The translations under genes and the position numbers were made by a program. DNA of 64,000 nt from JBHENC01 sp046262295 (lineage in GTDB: Bacteria > Acidobacteriota > Blastocatellia > Pyrinomonadales > Pyrinomonadaceae). The stretch's first letter is position 1, and each line of letters opens with the position of its first letter. This document shows positions 6,768-15,435 of the stretch, piece after piece. The notes under the pieces were generated by a model. It had not been told where the DNA came from. It did no database searches and was given only the letters and a program-made list of their open reading frames with translations. The DNA is taken from positions 248,001 through 312,000 of the forward strand of contig JBHENC010000004.1 in the NCBI GenBank assembly GCA_046262295.1. The letters run 5' to 3'.

Positions 6768-8453
6768 TTACGGGCGGATGGGGCGCGTGGGCGTGCCGGG
6801 TTCTGTTTGTTTCGGCGCATCTGCGGGTTGCTGCGGTTGTTCCGGGCGCGCTTGATCGGGCGTCGCAGGCGTCTGTGGTTGCTTGGCGGGCGATGCCGGT
6901 TGCGTCGCGGGCTTTGACGGCACTTGCGGCGCGGGGGCGGCGGGCTGCGTCGGCTCTCCCGAAGGCTGCACGGCGGCAGCGGGCTTCACAGGTTGCGGCG
7001 TGCGTCCGCCACCCGCCGGAACGATGTCAAGCAACACGCGATTGTCCGTATTCAGATAGCGCGCGACGGCGGCCTTGATCTGTTCGGGCGTCACGTTGAT
7101 GTAGCGTTCAAACTCGGTGTTGACGAGATTCGGGTCGCCGTCGTAAAGCGCGTATTCGGAAATACGCATCGCGCGGGCAAGCGATGATTGAAGCGTGCGC
7201 ACGGCATCATTGCGCAAATTGTTGTGCAGCTTTTCCATCTCGGCGGCAGTCGGGCCGCTGGTCGCAAGATTTTTGATTTCGTCGAGAATCGTCCGGCGAA
7301 TCTGCGCTTGATCTTTGCCGGGTTTCGGAATCGCGTAGATGAGATAGGAAGAAGGGCCGCGCCGTTCGCTGACGTTGCCCTGAATGGCGACAACCGATTC
7401 GTCCTGCTTGACGAGTTTCTGATAAAGGCGCGAGCTGTCGCCGCCCGTCAAAATATCGCTGGCGAGTTGCAGCGCATAAGATTCAGGCGTCCGACGCGCG
7501 GGAACTTTCCAGCCGAGCAAGAAAGAGGGCAGCGGCGCGAGCGGGTCTTTGTAAGTCTCTTCGCGGACAGCAACTTCCGTCGGTTCGCTGACATCAACAA
7601 TGGGCGGAGCAGGTTGGCGCGGAATGGTCGCAAAATATTTTTCGGCGAGCGTGCGCGCTTCCTTCGGATCGAAATCGCCGACGATGGTTAAGACGGCGTT
7701 GTTCGGCGCGTAGTAAATGCGGAAAAACTCGCGGACGTCTTCAACCGTCGCGGCATCCAAATCCGCCATCGAGCCGATGGTCGAATGCGCGTTCGCGGGA
7801 TTCTTGAAGATGAGTTCATCGAGGCGCAGGAAACCGTTAACGTAAGGTTGATTGTCAATGCGCAGGCGTTTCTCTTCCTGCACGGCTTTGCGCTGGTTAT
7901 CCAGATTCTCCTGCGTGACTTTGAGCGAGCGCATACGGTCGCTTTCGAGCCAGAGCGCGAGCGGCAGTTGATTCGAGGGCAGCGTCTGGAAATAGTTGGT
8001 GCGTTCGCTCGACGTTGTGCCGTTCATCGTGCCGCCCGCATTCGAGATGAATTGAAAGTGAGCGGCTTTGGGCACGTTCTCCGAGCCTTGAAACATCATG
8101 TGCTCGAAGAGATGCGCGAAGCCGGTGCGTCCCTGCTTTTCGTTGCGCGAACCCGCGTTGTAATAAACGGCGACGGAAACCACAGGCACGGATGTATCGC
8201 GGCTCAAGACGACACGCAGGCCGTTGGCAAGCGTGAATTGCTCGATTGGAATGCGCGGCAAAGCGAATGTTTCTGACACGGTGTTGTTCCTTAATTGGGC
8301 GGCGTTACTTTTTTGCGCGACACTCTCTTTACGCGCGGCCGCCAAAGAATCGTCGCGGCGGTCTTGGCTTTGCGCTTCCTGCGCAGAGGCGCTGAGTGCG
8401 GTGGCGCAGGCGAAAGCGGCAATGCTCAGTGCGGAGCGAGATAAAAACTTCAT
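6768..8453 (-). CDS. M16-family zinc metallopeptidase, catalytic partner
   Basis: About 561 aa. The start at 8453 gives the signal peptide MKFLSRSALSIAAFACATALSASAQ and has AAGGAA 9 nt upstream. Reading from 8570 would add an unlikely N-terminus. The zinc-binding HXXEH is seen as HLFEH at residues 114-118, with the downstream Glu region (QEEKRLRIDNQPY) and the second-half signatures. The C-terminal about 70 residues are Pro/Ala/Gln-rich and disordered. The non-catalytic M16 gene follows about 30 bp downstream on the same strand. Pairs of an HXXEH and an inactive M16 protein are common in Gram-negative bacteria, where they degrade peptides in the periplasm. Confidence 0.92.
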   Translation of the reverse strand: MKFLSRSALSIAAFACATALSASAQEAQSQDRRDDSLAAARKESVAQKSNAAQLRNNTVSETFALPRIPIEQFTLANGLRVVLSRDTSVPVVSVAVYYNAGSRNEKQGRTGFAHLFEHMMFQGSENVPKAAHFQFISNAGGTMNGTTSSERTNYFQTLPSNQLPLALWLESDRMRSLKVTQENLDNQRKAVQEEKRLRIDNQPYVNGFLRLDELIFKNPANAHSTIGSMADLDAATVEDVREFFRIYYAPNNAVLTIVGDFDPKEARTLAEKYFATIPRQPAPPIVDVSEPTEVAVREETYKDPLAPLPSFLLGWKVPARRTPESYALQLASDILTGGDSSRLYQKLVKQDESVVAIQGNVSERRGPSSYLIYAIPKPGKDQAQIRRTILDEIKNLATSGPTAAEMEKLHNNLRNDAVRTLQSSLARAMRISEYALYDGDPNLVNTEFERYINVTPEQIKAAVARYLNTDNRVLLDIVPAGGGRTPQPVKPAAAVQPSGEPTQPAAPAPQVPSKPATQPASPAKQPQTPATPDQARPEQPQQPADAPKQTEPGTPTRPIRP

Positions 8454-8624
8454 AATGATTCCTTGAAGATTAACTGCGGGTAAAACGCTGGCGGCATAGC
8501 ATTGATTTGCGCATTGCATGAGCGGCGATATTCTTCCGGCGAGCCGGACGGCCTGCGCACCGAAGCCCACAGGGAATTGGAAGCTTTAATCGGCGCGTGT
8601 ATGAGGCGCGAGAATCTTCGCACG

Positions 8625-9068
8625 TCACGAAGTCGGTTTTTCGTTGATCATGCCGCGCAGTTCGGCGCGCAGGCGTTCGATCTCGCTCAGCTTCTGTTGC
8701 ACGCGGTCAAAAAGGGCGGACTGCGTCTTGATACCTTCGTCAATCAGATATGCGGCGGCTTCCGCGCGGCTGGGAAAGACTCCGGCCTGCACGAGTTGTT
8801 CAAGGCTCTCCTGCGCGGCGGGTGAAACTTTAACGGCAACCACGTAGTCATCCTTTGCGGAAATGGCGCGCTCGATAGTGCGGCTGATATCGCGTCCGAT
8901 GGCGGTTAAAGATTCGGGGATGCGCGAAGCCATATCGCGCACGGAAGAGGATGATGACGTGCGCTCTTTATATTCGCGCGTGTGCTCCGTCTCATCATCG
9001 CGTAGCATTAAATCATCAATCGGATCGGGCGAATGCTTTTCGTGTTCGGGATCAAACGGGCTGCTCAT
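8625..9068 (-). CDS. Small protein with a ribbon-helix-helix-like segment
   Basis: Protein of 147 aa from the ATG at 9068, with GGAGGA upstream. A longer frame to 9260 has an implausible N-terminus. The first 60 residues are acidic and Ser-rich (DPEHEKHSPDPIDDLMLRDDE) and probably disordered. The second half reads VAVKVSPAAQESLEQLVQAGVFPSRAEAAAYLIDEGI, the strand-helix-helix spacing of ribbon-helix-helix DNA-binding proteins, then a coiled coil (ALFDRVQQKLSEIERLRAELRGMI). No named family is recognised. A DNA-binding regulator is possible. Confidence 0.7.
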   Translation of the reverse strand: MSSPFDPEHEKHSPDPIDDLMLRDDETEHTREYKERTSSSSSVRDMASRIPESLTAIGRDISRTIERAISAKDDYVVAVKVSPAAQESLEQLVQAGVFPSRAEAAAYLIDEGIKTQSALFDRVQQKLSEIERLRAELRGMINEKPTS

Positions 9069-9329
9069 AATTTTTCGATAATCCTCCTCAGCCTTTGCGC
9101 ACAGTGTCAGGTACGGCACGCGGCACGCATGAAACATTAGACCGATGCCCAAACGTATAAGGCTCTGATGCGCCGACGCTGCGTTTGCGATGCACCGACG
9201 GCGCGCGATTTCCGCGAATATCCGTAATCTTTTGAATACGTGGAAGCATTCTACGGACACGCCGAAAGAGCCGTCAAGTGGCGCGAACGGACGCCTAGCT
9301 CAAAGCGTTGATGCATGAGCCGCGCAACC

Positions 9330-9358
9330 TTGCCCGCACCGCGCGCATCCGGTACTAT
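9330..9358 (+). promoter_or_regulatory. Sigma70-type promoter for the S41 protease
   Basis: TTGCCC (9330-9335), 17-nt spacer, TACTAT (9353-9358). The rest of the 310-bp divergent gap (9069-9378) shows no gene. Confidence 0.5.
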
Positions 9359-9468
9359 GCAAGAAGGGAAGTGTCGGCTTGGACAAACTCCTGAAAGAGC
9401 GAACTACAAGCCTTCGGGCTTTCCTATATTTCCGTAAACGTGAATTTAGAATAATAGAGGTTGCTGTC

Positions 9469-11226
9469 GTGAAAAATAGATTCTCCGGTGTGCTTCTCGC
9501 GCTGCTTCTCGTCGCCCTTTCGCTTCCCCCATTTGTTTTCGCTCAACAAACACGGCAAACCGGTGAGCCACAAGGTGGGCAGGTAGTTGTACCTCTTAAT
9601 CCCACCCGCCGCCAACCGACAAGTTCCGTGCCCGCCGCACGCCGCACGGCGCGCGCGACCGGTGACGCGACGGCGAATGTGGAAAAAGATTTCGCGGAAG
9701 CGCTGACGCTCGTGCAGGAAAACTATGTAGGCGGCAACAAGCTGGATTACAACGCTGTCTTCAAGCAGTCCATCATCGGTATGCTACGTTCGCTCGATCC
9801 GCACTCGAACTATTACGACCGCGAGGAATTCGACGAACTGCGCACTGATCAGCGTTCCGAATATTTCGGCATCGGCGCGTCAATCGGCGACCGCCGTATG
9901 AATGATCAAACTGACACTTATATTCTTGCGACCTTTGAGAATTCTCCGGCGTGGCGCGCCGGTCTGCGGTTCGCCGACCGTATCGTAGAGGTTGACGGCC
10001 TGACGATGCGCGGCAAGGATTCGAGCGCCGTGCGCGATAAACTACGCGGGCCGCGTGGTTCATCCGTCAAAGTCACAGTCGAGCACGCCGCAACGGGACG
10101 TGCCGAGACCGTTGAGATTACGCGCGACGTTGTCCCGCAGCCTTCCGTGCCGGATGCTTATATGCTGCGCCCCGGCGTCGGCTACATAGACATGACGCAC
10201 GGCTTCAACTACACGACCGCCGACGAACTGCAAGCCGCGCTCGATTACCTGCACGGCAGAGGTATGACGCAGCTTGTGCTTGATCTGCGCAATAATCCGG
10301 GCGGCATTCTGGAACAGTCCGTGCGCGCCGCCGAAAAATTCCTGCCGCGCGGCCAGTTGATTCTGACGCAGAAGGGACGCAATCGCTCCGAAGACAGACC
10401 CTACTATTCGAGAAATTCCACGCCCGACCAAACACCGCTCGTCGTGCTCGTCAACGGCGGCTCGGCTTCGGCTTCGGAAATTTTCGCGGGCGCGATGCAG
10501 GATCACGACCGCGCGTTTATCGTCGGCGAAACAAGCTTCGGCAAAGGGCTTGTGCAAAGCATTATCCCGCTCGACTACGGCGCGGGACTCACGCTTACCT
10601 CCGCGAAATACTACACGCCTTCCGGCCGCCTGATTCAACGCGATTACTCGAACGGCGGATTCTATGATTACTATCGCGGCGCAGCAGCGCGCGCTAACGA
10701 AGCCGCTGCGAAGACCAAAACGCCGTTAGCGCCCGTTGGCCCCGAAAGCCGCACGGACACGGGACGGCTTGTCTACGGCGGCGGCGGCATCGCGCCCGAT
10801 GAAGCGGTCAAACCGCGCACAGGCAATGTCACTCAAGTGCGTCTGGTTGATCCGGTCTTCGCTTTTGTGCGCGAACTGGTGGCAGGCAAGATCAACGGCT
10901 TTGACGTTTACAAAATCAATCGCGCGATTGATTTCGATCACCAGCTTGCGGCGGCTGATTTCCCCGTCACCGATGCGCTTTATAAATCCTTCAAGGATTT
11001 TGTTGCCAGCCATTCCGAATATAAATCGCTCGCACCGCAGCTTGATCGCAATCGCTCGTTCGTGGAGCTGCGCCTGCGTCTCGATTTAGTAACCGCTGCC
11101 TACGGCACGGTCACAGCCAATCGCGTGTTGATTATGGTGGATGATCCGCAAGTAGCGAAGGGCATCGAACTGCTTCCGCGCGCCAGAGAACTGGCGATGG
11201 CGGCGATGCGCGGCCACAACCCGTAA
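9469..11226 (+). CDS. S41-family carboxy-terminal processing protease
   Basis: 585 aa from the GTG at 9469, preceded by AGAGG and giving the signal peptide VKNRFSGVLLALLLVALSLPPFVFAQ. The in-frame start at 9379 would bury it. Domains: an N-terminal helical part, a PDZ domain (FGIGASIGDR...AGLRFADRIVEVDGL), then the tail-specific protease core. The catalytic Ser/Lys dyad is visible in GSASASEIFAG and TSFGKGLVQ, about 25 residues apart as in CtpA/Prc. It works in the cell envelope, trimming or degrading proteins from the C-terminus. A second S41 gene is at 15436-17148 on the other strand. Confidence 0.92.
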   Translation: MKNRFSGVLLALLLVALSLPPFVFAQQTRQTGEPQGGQVVVPLNPTRRQPTSSVPAARRTARATGDATANVEKDFAEALTLVQENYVGGNKLDYNAVFKQSIIGMLRSLDPHSNYYDREEFDELRTDQRSEYFGIGASIGDRRMNDQTDTYILATFENSPAWRAGLRFADRIVEVDGLTMRGKDSSAVRDKLRGPRGSSVKVTVEHAATGRAETVEITRDVVPQPSVPDAYMLRPGVGYIDMTHGFNYTTADELQAALDYLHGRGMTQLVLDLRNNPGGILEQSVRAAEKFLPRGQLILTQKGRNRSEDRPYYSRNSTPDQTPLVVLVNGGSASASEIFAGAMQDHDRAFIVGETSFGKGLVQSIIPLDYGAGLTLTSAKYYTPSGRLIQRDYSNGGFYDYYRGAAARANEAAAKTKTPLAPVGPESRTDTGRLVYGGGGIAPDEAVKPRTGNVTQVRLVDPVFAFVRELVAGKINGFDVYKINRAIDFDHQLAAADFPVTDALYKSFKDFVASHSEYKSLAPQLDRNRSFVELRLRLDLVTAAYGTVTANRVLIMVDDPQVAKGIELLPRARELAMAAMRGHNP

Positions 11227-11261
11227 ACGAAAGTGACAAACCAAAACTGCTACGCAAACAC

Positions 11262-11296
11262 AAAGAGGCTGCTCGATTATCGAGCAGCCTCTTTTT
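11262..11296. terminator. Bidirectional terminator between convergent genes
   Basis: AAAGAGGCTGCTCG pairs perfectly with CGAGCAGCCTCTTT around an ATTAT loop, flanked by As on the left and TTTTT on the right. It serves the S41 gene (plus) and the phosphofructokinase gene (minus). Confidence 0.9.
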
Positions 11297-11322
11297 ATGT
11301 AAACTCTCCGATTATCTGTCAA

Positions 11323-12453
11323 TCAAGCGCAGTGCGATGCACGGTAAGCGGCGAGACGTTCGGCTTCGTCGGGAGCGCCGAAAGAGATGCCTGTGTCGCG
11401 CGCAGTACGGATGAGTTGGCCTTCGGGCGGAACGGCTTTGACTTTGGCGATGGCCTTCTCGATGGGAACGGTAACGACATCCGCCGCTTGCAGCGCGACC
11501 ATCACGCCTCTTTCGCCAGCCATTAAAGCACGCACCGCACACGCGCCGAAGTTTGTCGCAAGCATTCTGTCAAAAGCGTTCGGGCGTCCGCCGCGTTGCA
11601 AATGGCCGAGCACCACGCAGCGCACTTCCTTACCTGTCAACGCCTCCAGAGCGTCGCGGCAATAATGACCTATGCCGCCGAGTCTGGGAGCATGATCCGT
11701 TGCGCCGCCGTCCTGATAAATGAGTTCGCCGCCCGCTTCCCGCGCGCCTTCGGCCGCGACGATGATGCTAAAGGGCGAACCGCATTCTTCGCGCTCGCGT
11801 ATCTTCGCCGCAACCGATTGCATAGAGAACGGAATCTCCGGGATGAGAATCACATCCGCACCGCCCGCGATTCCCGAATGCAGTGCGATCCAACCGGCGT
11901 GGCGTCCCATCACTTCGAGAATCATTACACGGTCATGCGATTCGGCGGTGGTGTGCAGGCGGTCTAAGGCTTCGGTGGCGATATCGAGCGCGGTGGCGAA
12001 ACCGAACGTGAGTTCCGTGAAGGCCAGATCGTTGTCAATCGTTTTCGGCACGCCGATGACCGGCACACCCAACTTTTCAAACTCGCACGCAATGGCAAGC
12101 GTGCCTTCGCCGCCGAGCACCACCAGCGCATCAATGCCGAGCTGCTCCAGATTCTTCAATGCCTCTTGATGAAGCGCGGCGGATTTATTGACCACGCCCG
12201 CTGCGTTTCGTTCGACGAGCCGCCCGCGATTGCGCGTGCCGAGAATCGTGCCGCCGCGCGGCAGCAGCCCGCGCACCTGCGCCGCGTCCAACTCGCGCGC
12301 GCGCGTCGGATTCAACAGTCCCTCAAAGCTGTCTTCAATGCCGACCACACGCATCCCGTATTCGCCGATGGCCGTTTTGACGACGGCGCGAATCACGGAG
12401 TTTAAGCCGGGCGCATCGCCGCCGCCCGTCACGATGCCGATGGTGCGATACAT
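11323..12453 (-). CDS. pfkA: 6-phosphofructokinase
   Basis: 376 aa, the group III length. It phosphorylates fructose 6-phosphate in glycolysis, in the cytoplasm. Visible motifs: the N-terminal GGGDAPGLN phosphate loop, GGEGT, PKTIDND with the catalytic Asp, MGRHAGWIAL and a C-terminal LGHLQRGGRP. The pair GGEGT plus PKTIDND is informative. Gly at the position of E. coli Gly104 allows ATP, while Lys at the position of E. coli Gly124 is typical of PPi enzymes. This combination occurs in actinobacterial ATP-dependent enzymes, so ATP is the likely donor but mixed use is possible. No further glycolytic gene is adjacent. Confidence 0.95.
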   Translation of the reverse strand: MYRTIGIVTGGGDAPGLNSVIRAVVKTAIGEYGMRVVGIEDSFEGLLNPTRARELDAAQVRGLLPRGGTILGTRNRGRLVERNAAGVVNKSAALHQEALKNLEQLGIDALVVLGGEGTLAIACEFEKLGVPVIGVPKTIDNDLAFTELTFGFATALDIATEALDRLHTTAESHDRVMILEVMGRHAGWIALHSGIAGGADVILIPEIPFSMQSVAAKIREREECGSPFSIIVAAEGAREAGGELIYQDGGATDHAPRLGGIGHYCRDALEALTGKEVRCVVLGHLQRGGRPNAFDRMLATNFGACAVRALMAGERGVMVALQAADVVTVPIEKAIAKVKAVPPEGQLIRTARDTGISFGAPDEAERLAAYRASHCA

Positions 12454-12487
12454 GGTTCCGTAAAAGATAAATCGTTTCCTGAAAAGA

Positions 12488-12546
12488 AACGCAGGCCGAA
12501 AACGGCAGCGGCTTTCCGCGTAAGCATTCCGGTTTCAGCCTGCGTT
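12488..12546 (-). terminator. Terminator of the peroxiredoxin gene
   Basis: On the minus strand AACGCAGGCTGAAACCGG pairs (one mismatch, one bulge) with the sequence ending CGGCCTGCGTT, followed by TCTTTTC. It sits between the peroxiredoxin stop (12578) and the pfkA start (12453). Confidence 0.7.
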
Positions 12547-12577
12547 GTTTAATCTTACTCGAGAGCGACGTCGTTGC

Positions 12578-13042
12578 TTACAGCTTGCGCAGCACTTCCA
12601 ATACTTCTTCATTATCCGGCTGCTCTCCAAGGTTGTGTAGACGTTTGTAAGCGATTTTGCCTTCCTTATCCACTACGAAAATCGCGCGGTCGGCGAAACC
12701 GTCATCCTCGCGGTACACACCGTAGGTTTGGGCGACGACGCCTTTCGGATGAAAGTCGCTTAGCAGATCATAAGTAAAATTGCCGAAGCTTTTCGCCCAT
12801 GCCGCATTGCTCGCGGAACTGTCAACCGAAATGCCCAGAACCTGCGCATTATAGCTTTTGAAGCGTTCGAGGTCGGCTTCGTATGCGGGAATTTGAGCCG
12901 AACAAGTAGACGTCCATGCCATCGGGTAGAACGCCAGCACGACGTTCTGCTTGCCCCGAAAATCCGACAGCTTCACTTTTTTGTTTCTATCCATGTGCGA
13001 GCTTAACTCGAAATCCGGGGCGATGTCTCCAACTTCAGGCAT
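12578..13042 (-). CDS. Peroxiredoxin (AhpC/TSA family)
   Basis: 154 aa from the ATG at 13042, with GGGAGGA 10 nt upstream. A longer frame to 13180 has no sensible start. It reduces hydroperoxides. The fold signature is complete: GDIAPDFELSSH, VKLSDFRGKQNVVLAFYPMAWTSTCSAQIP with the peroxidatic Cys in TSTC, and LGISVDSS. No clear resolving Cys is seen nearby, so a 1-Cys or atypical mechanism like AhpE is likely. The protein has no signal peptide and should be cytoplasmic. Confidence 0.92.
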   Translation of the reverse strand: MPEVGDIAPDFELSSHMDRNKKVKLSDFRGKQNVVLAFYPMAWTSTCSAQIPAYEADLERFKSYNAQVLGISVDSSASNAAWAKSFGNFTYDLLSDFHPKGVVAQTYGVYREDDGFADRAIFVVDKEGKIAYKRLHNLGEQPDNEEVLEVLRKL

Positions 13043-13232
13043 TAAAAAAAATCCTCCCTCACCGTTTGAAAATTCTGCGAACCGTTGCGTATGAATAACC
13101 GCGCTAAGGTTACATCTTTGCCTTGATTGATTCAAGATAGCCCGCACACCGCACGTGCGATTGATTTGACGGCGGCGCAAGGTTGATTAGCCTTAACGCC
13201 TCTTCTTCTGTTTTAATGTCTTCACAAAGTAT

Positions 13233-14402
13233 ATGAAACAGGAAGCCATTATCAACAAACGCGGAGTCGAGCGCGTGCGCCGCAGCGGTCATTTGTGGAT
13301 TTATCGCAGCGATGTGGTTAACACGGCGGACGCTTCGGGCGGCGCAGTAGTGCGCGTGCGCGACGAGCGCGGGCAATTCGTCGGGCAGGCTTTATACAGC
13401 GACCGCTCGGAAATCTCGCTACGAATTTTAACCTTGCGTGACGAAGCGATTAACCGCGAGTGGTGGCGTGCGCGGCTGCGCGAAGCGATGCGCAGACGCG
13501 AAGGTTTTAAGACAGGCACGAATGCTTACCGGCTTGTTTTCTCCGAAGGCGATTTGCTGCCGTCGCTCATCGTGGATGTTTACGCTGACGTGTTCGTGCT
13601 GCAAACTCTTTCGCAAGCGACGGACGCGCTGAAAGAAATGTTCGTCACGTTGCTTGTCGAAGAATTTGCGGCGCGGGCGGTGATTGAACGCAACGACGTG
13701 CGTGTGCGCGAGCTTGAAGGATTGGAGATGCGCGCCGGACTTCTGTATGGCGGCGCGCCCGGCGAGTTCGAGATAGAGCAGGACGGTGTGCGGTTTTTAG
13801 TCGCGCCGCTCGGCGGGCAAAAGACCGGCTCGTTTCTTGATCAACGCGAGAACCGTCTCGCCGCACGCACACACGCGCACGGGCGCGCGCTCGATTGCTT
13901 TACATTCAACGGTGCGTTTGCGCTGCATCTCGCGCCCGTCTGCGAAAGCGTGATCGGCCTTGATGTTTCGGCGGACGCCGTCGCGCAGGCCACGCGCAAT
14001 GCAGAGTTAAACGGCGCAAGCAATGTCGAATTCCGCGAAGCCAATGTCTTCGATGCCTTGCGCGATATGGAAGCGGCGGGCGAACACTTCGATACCATTG
14101 TGCTCGATCCGCCCGCGTTCGCCAAGAATCGGGCGAGCGTGCGCGCGGCTTTGCGCGGCTATAAAGAGATAAATTTGCGCGCGATGAAACTGTTGAAGCC
14201 GAATGGCGTGCTCGTTACCTGCACGTGCTCGTACCACATGGGCGAAAGCGATTTTCTGGAAATCATCGCGGACGCTTCGAGAGACGCCCGCCGCCGCGTG
14301 CAATTAGTAGAGAAGCGAACGCAATCGCGCGATCATCCCATCCTCTTCGGCGTGCCGGAAACTTATTACCTGAAATGTGTGATTGCGAGAATGCTTGATT
14401 GA
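13233..14402 (+). CDS. rlmI: Class I SAM-dependent rRNA (cytosine-C5) methyltransferase, RlmI type
   Basis: 389 aa. The N-terminal PUA domain (HLWIYRSDVVNTADASGGAVVRVRDERGQFVGQALY) is followed by the EEHEH-like middle domain and a Rossmann methyltransferase domain. The SAM site is ALDCFTFNGAFALHLA and the catalytic region DPPAFAKN plus TCTCSYHM, the Cys-containing motif of RlmI/RlmK-type 23S rRNA m5C methyltransferases. E. coli RlmI modifies C1962 of 23S rRNA. The same target here is a family-level inference. The gene stands alone and ends in a strong terminator. Confidence 0.92.
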   Translation: MKQEAIINKRGVERVRRSGHLWIYRSDVVNTADASGGAVVRVRDERGQFVGQALYSDRSEISLRILTLRDEAINREWWRARLREAMRRREGFKTGTNAYRLVFSEGDLLPSLIVDVYADVFVLQTLSQATDALKEMFVTLLVEEFAARAVIERNDVRVRELEGLEMRAGLLYGGAPGEFEIEQDGVRFLVAPLGGQKTGSFLDQRENRLAARTHAHGRALDCFTFNGAFALHLAPVCESVIGLDVSADAVAQATRNAELNGASNVEFREANVFDALRDMEAAGEHFDTIVLDPPAFAKNRASVRAALRGYKEINLRAMKLLKPNGVLVTCTCSYHMGESDFLEIIADASRDARRRVQLVEKRTQSRDHPILFGVPETYYLKCVIARMLD

Positions 14403-14427
14403 TGTTTGATCGAAGGGATGAAAAATT

Positions 14428-14471
14428 AAAAGCCCGTGCGTTTCTTGGAAAGAAGCACGGGCTTTGGTTTT
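14428..14471 (+). terminator. Terminator after the rlmI-type gene
   Basis: AAAGCCCGTGC pairs with GCACGGGCTTT (14455-14465) and is followed by GGTTTT. It may also serve the convergent gene ending at 14520. Confidence 0.85.
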
Positions 14472-14519
14472 ACGCCTTGAATGCTGCTGGCGCTCACCTT
14501 GATCGTTGATGCCTAAGGG

Positions 14520-15194
14520 TTAATTGTTGCCCGAACCTTTGAGCTTACGTTTGGCGTCTTTCTCTGCCGCTCTCGCTTCATCTTTACTGACGCCCAAGCT
14601 CTGCAACGTCTGTCCGATGCTCTGATTTTTTTGCAGGCCGGAAAGAATTGCTGAAGTCGTCACGTTGGAATGCGTCGCGCTCAAGTTGCTGGCGAGCACG
14701 TTGGCGGCGATGAATTGTCCGAACTTCAAATTCGGGTTGGCCGTGCGCGCCGCTTCATACTGGCTCTGCAACGCTTCCGGCGTCGTATTCAGTTTACGGG
14801 CAACGCCTGTCAAACGGCGTGACGAATCGCCGCTGGCGTCCGTATCGTGCGTCCGGTTTTCAGTGTTACGATTGTTGCGTCCGGCGCGAGCGCGATCCGT
14901 GCCTGTGCCGGAACGTCCATCCGAATTATCGGAAGCTCTTCCGCGCCCCGCATCAGAGCGCCCACCCGATCTGTCGGATGCTGTGCCGATGCCGCGATCA
15001 ACGCCGCCGATTCCGGGATTGGAAGGGCTTCCGCCCATACCCGAATTGCCCATGCCGCCGCCTCGACCGGCTCCGCCCCCGCCGCCGTGACCGCCGCCAC
15101 GACCCTGAGCCGAAACGGTTGTGGTATGCATTCCGAAAACGAGCAGACACGCCAGCGCGCCGCCCGCTAAAAAGTTAAATCGTTTGTTTGTCAT
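14520..15194 (-). CDS. Exported Gly-rich protein of unknown function
   Basis: 224 aa. Signal peptide MTNKRFNFLAGGALACLLVFG...VSAQ, then a Gly/Ser/Arg-rich low-complexity region up to about residue 110. The C-terminal domain is predicted helical (GVARKLNTTPEALQSQYEAARTANPNLKFGQFIAANVLASNL ... SIGQTLQSLGVSKDEARAAEKDAKRKLKG). The C-terminal part has a recurring 'L....P..L...Y' pattern, but no named family is recognised. It stands alone between terminator 14428-14471 and a 240-bp gap (15195-15435) with no evident gene. Confidence 0.75.
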   Translation of the reverse strand: MTNKRFNFLAGGALACLLVFGMHTTTVSAQGRGGGHGGGGGAGRGGGMGNSGMGGSPSNPGIGGVDRGIGTASDRSGGRSDAGRGRASDNSDGRSGTGTDRARAGRNNRNTENRTHDTDASGDSSRRLTGVARKLNTTPEALQSQYEAARTANPNLKFGQFIAANVLASNLSATHSNVTTSAILSGLQKNQSIGQTLQSLGVSKDEARAAEKDAKRKLKGSGNN

Positions 15195-15435
15195 AGCCTT
15201 TATCCCCTTTTGAAATAGATCGAAGTACGCTCAACGTCGAGCGTTTCCATAATACTGAGTTGCCGGGAGAGATTGAGATGGGGCTTCGCCGCGCTTCTTC
15301 GTGCGACAAACTTATTAGATGTGCATCCGCCAAGAAGGATGCTGGCATTAGCCGGTAAATCTTAAAAAGTATACTTCAGTTCGAATAATTACAGAAATCC
15401 CGATCCGCCCGCGAAGCTATCGCTCCATGCTCTTA

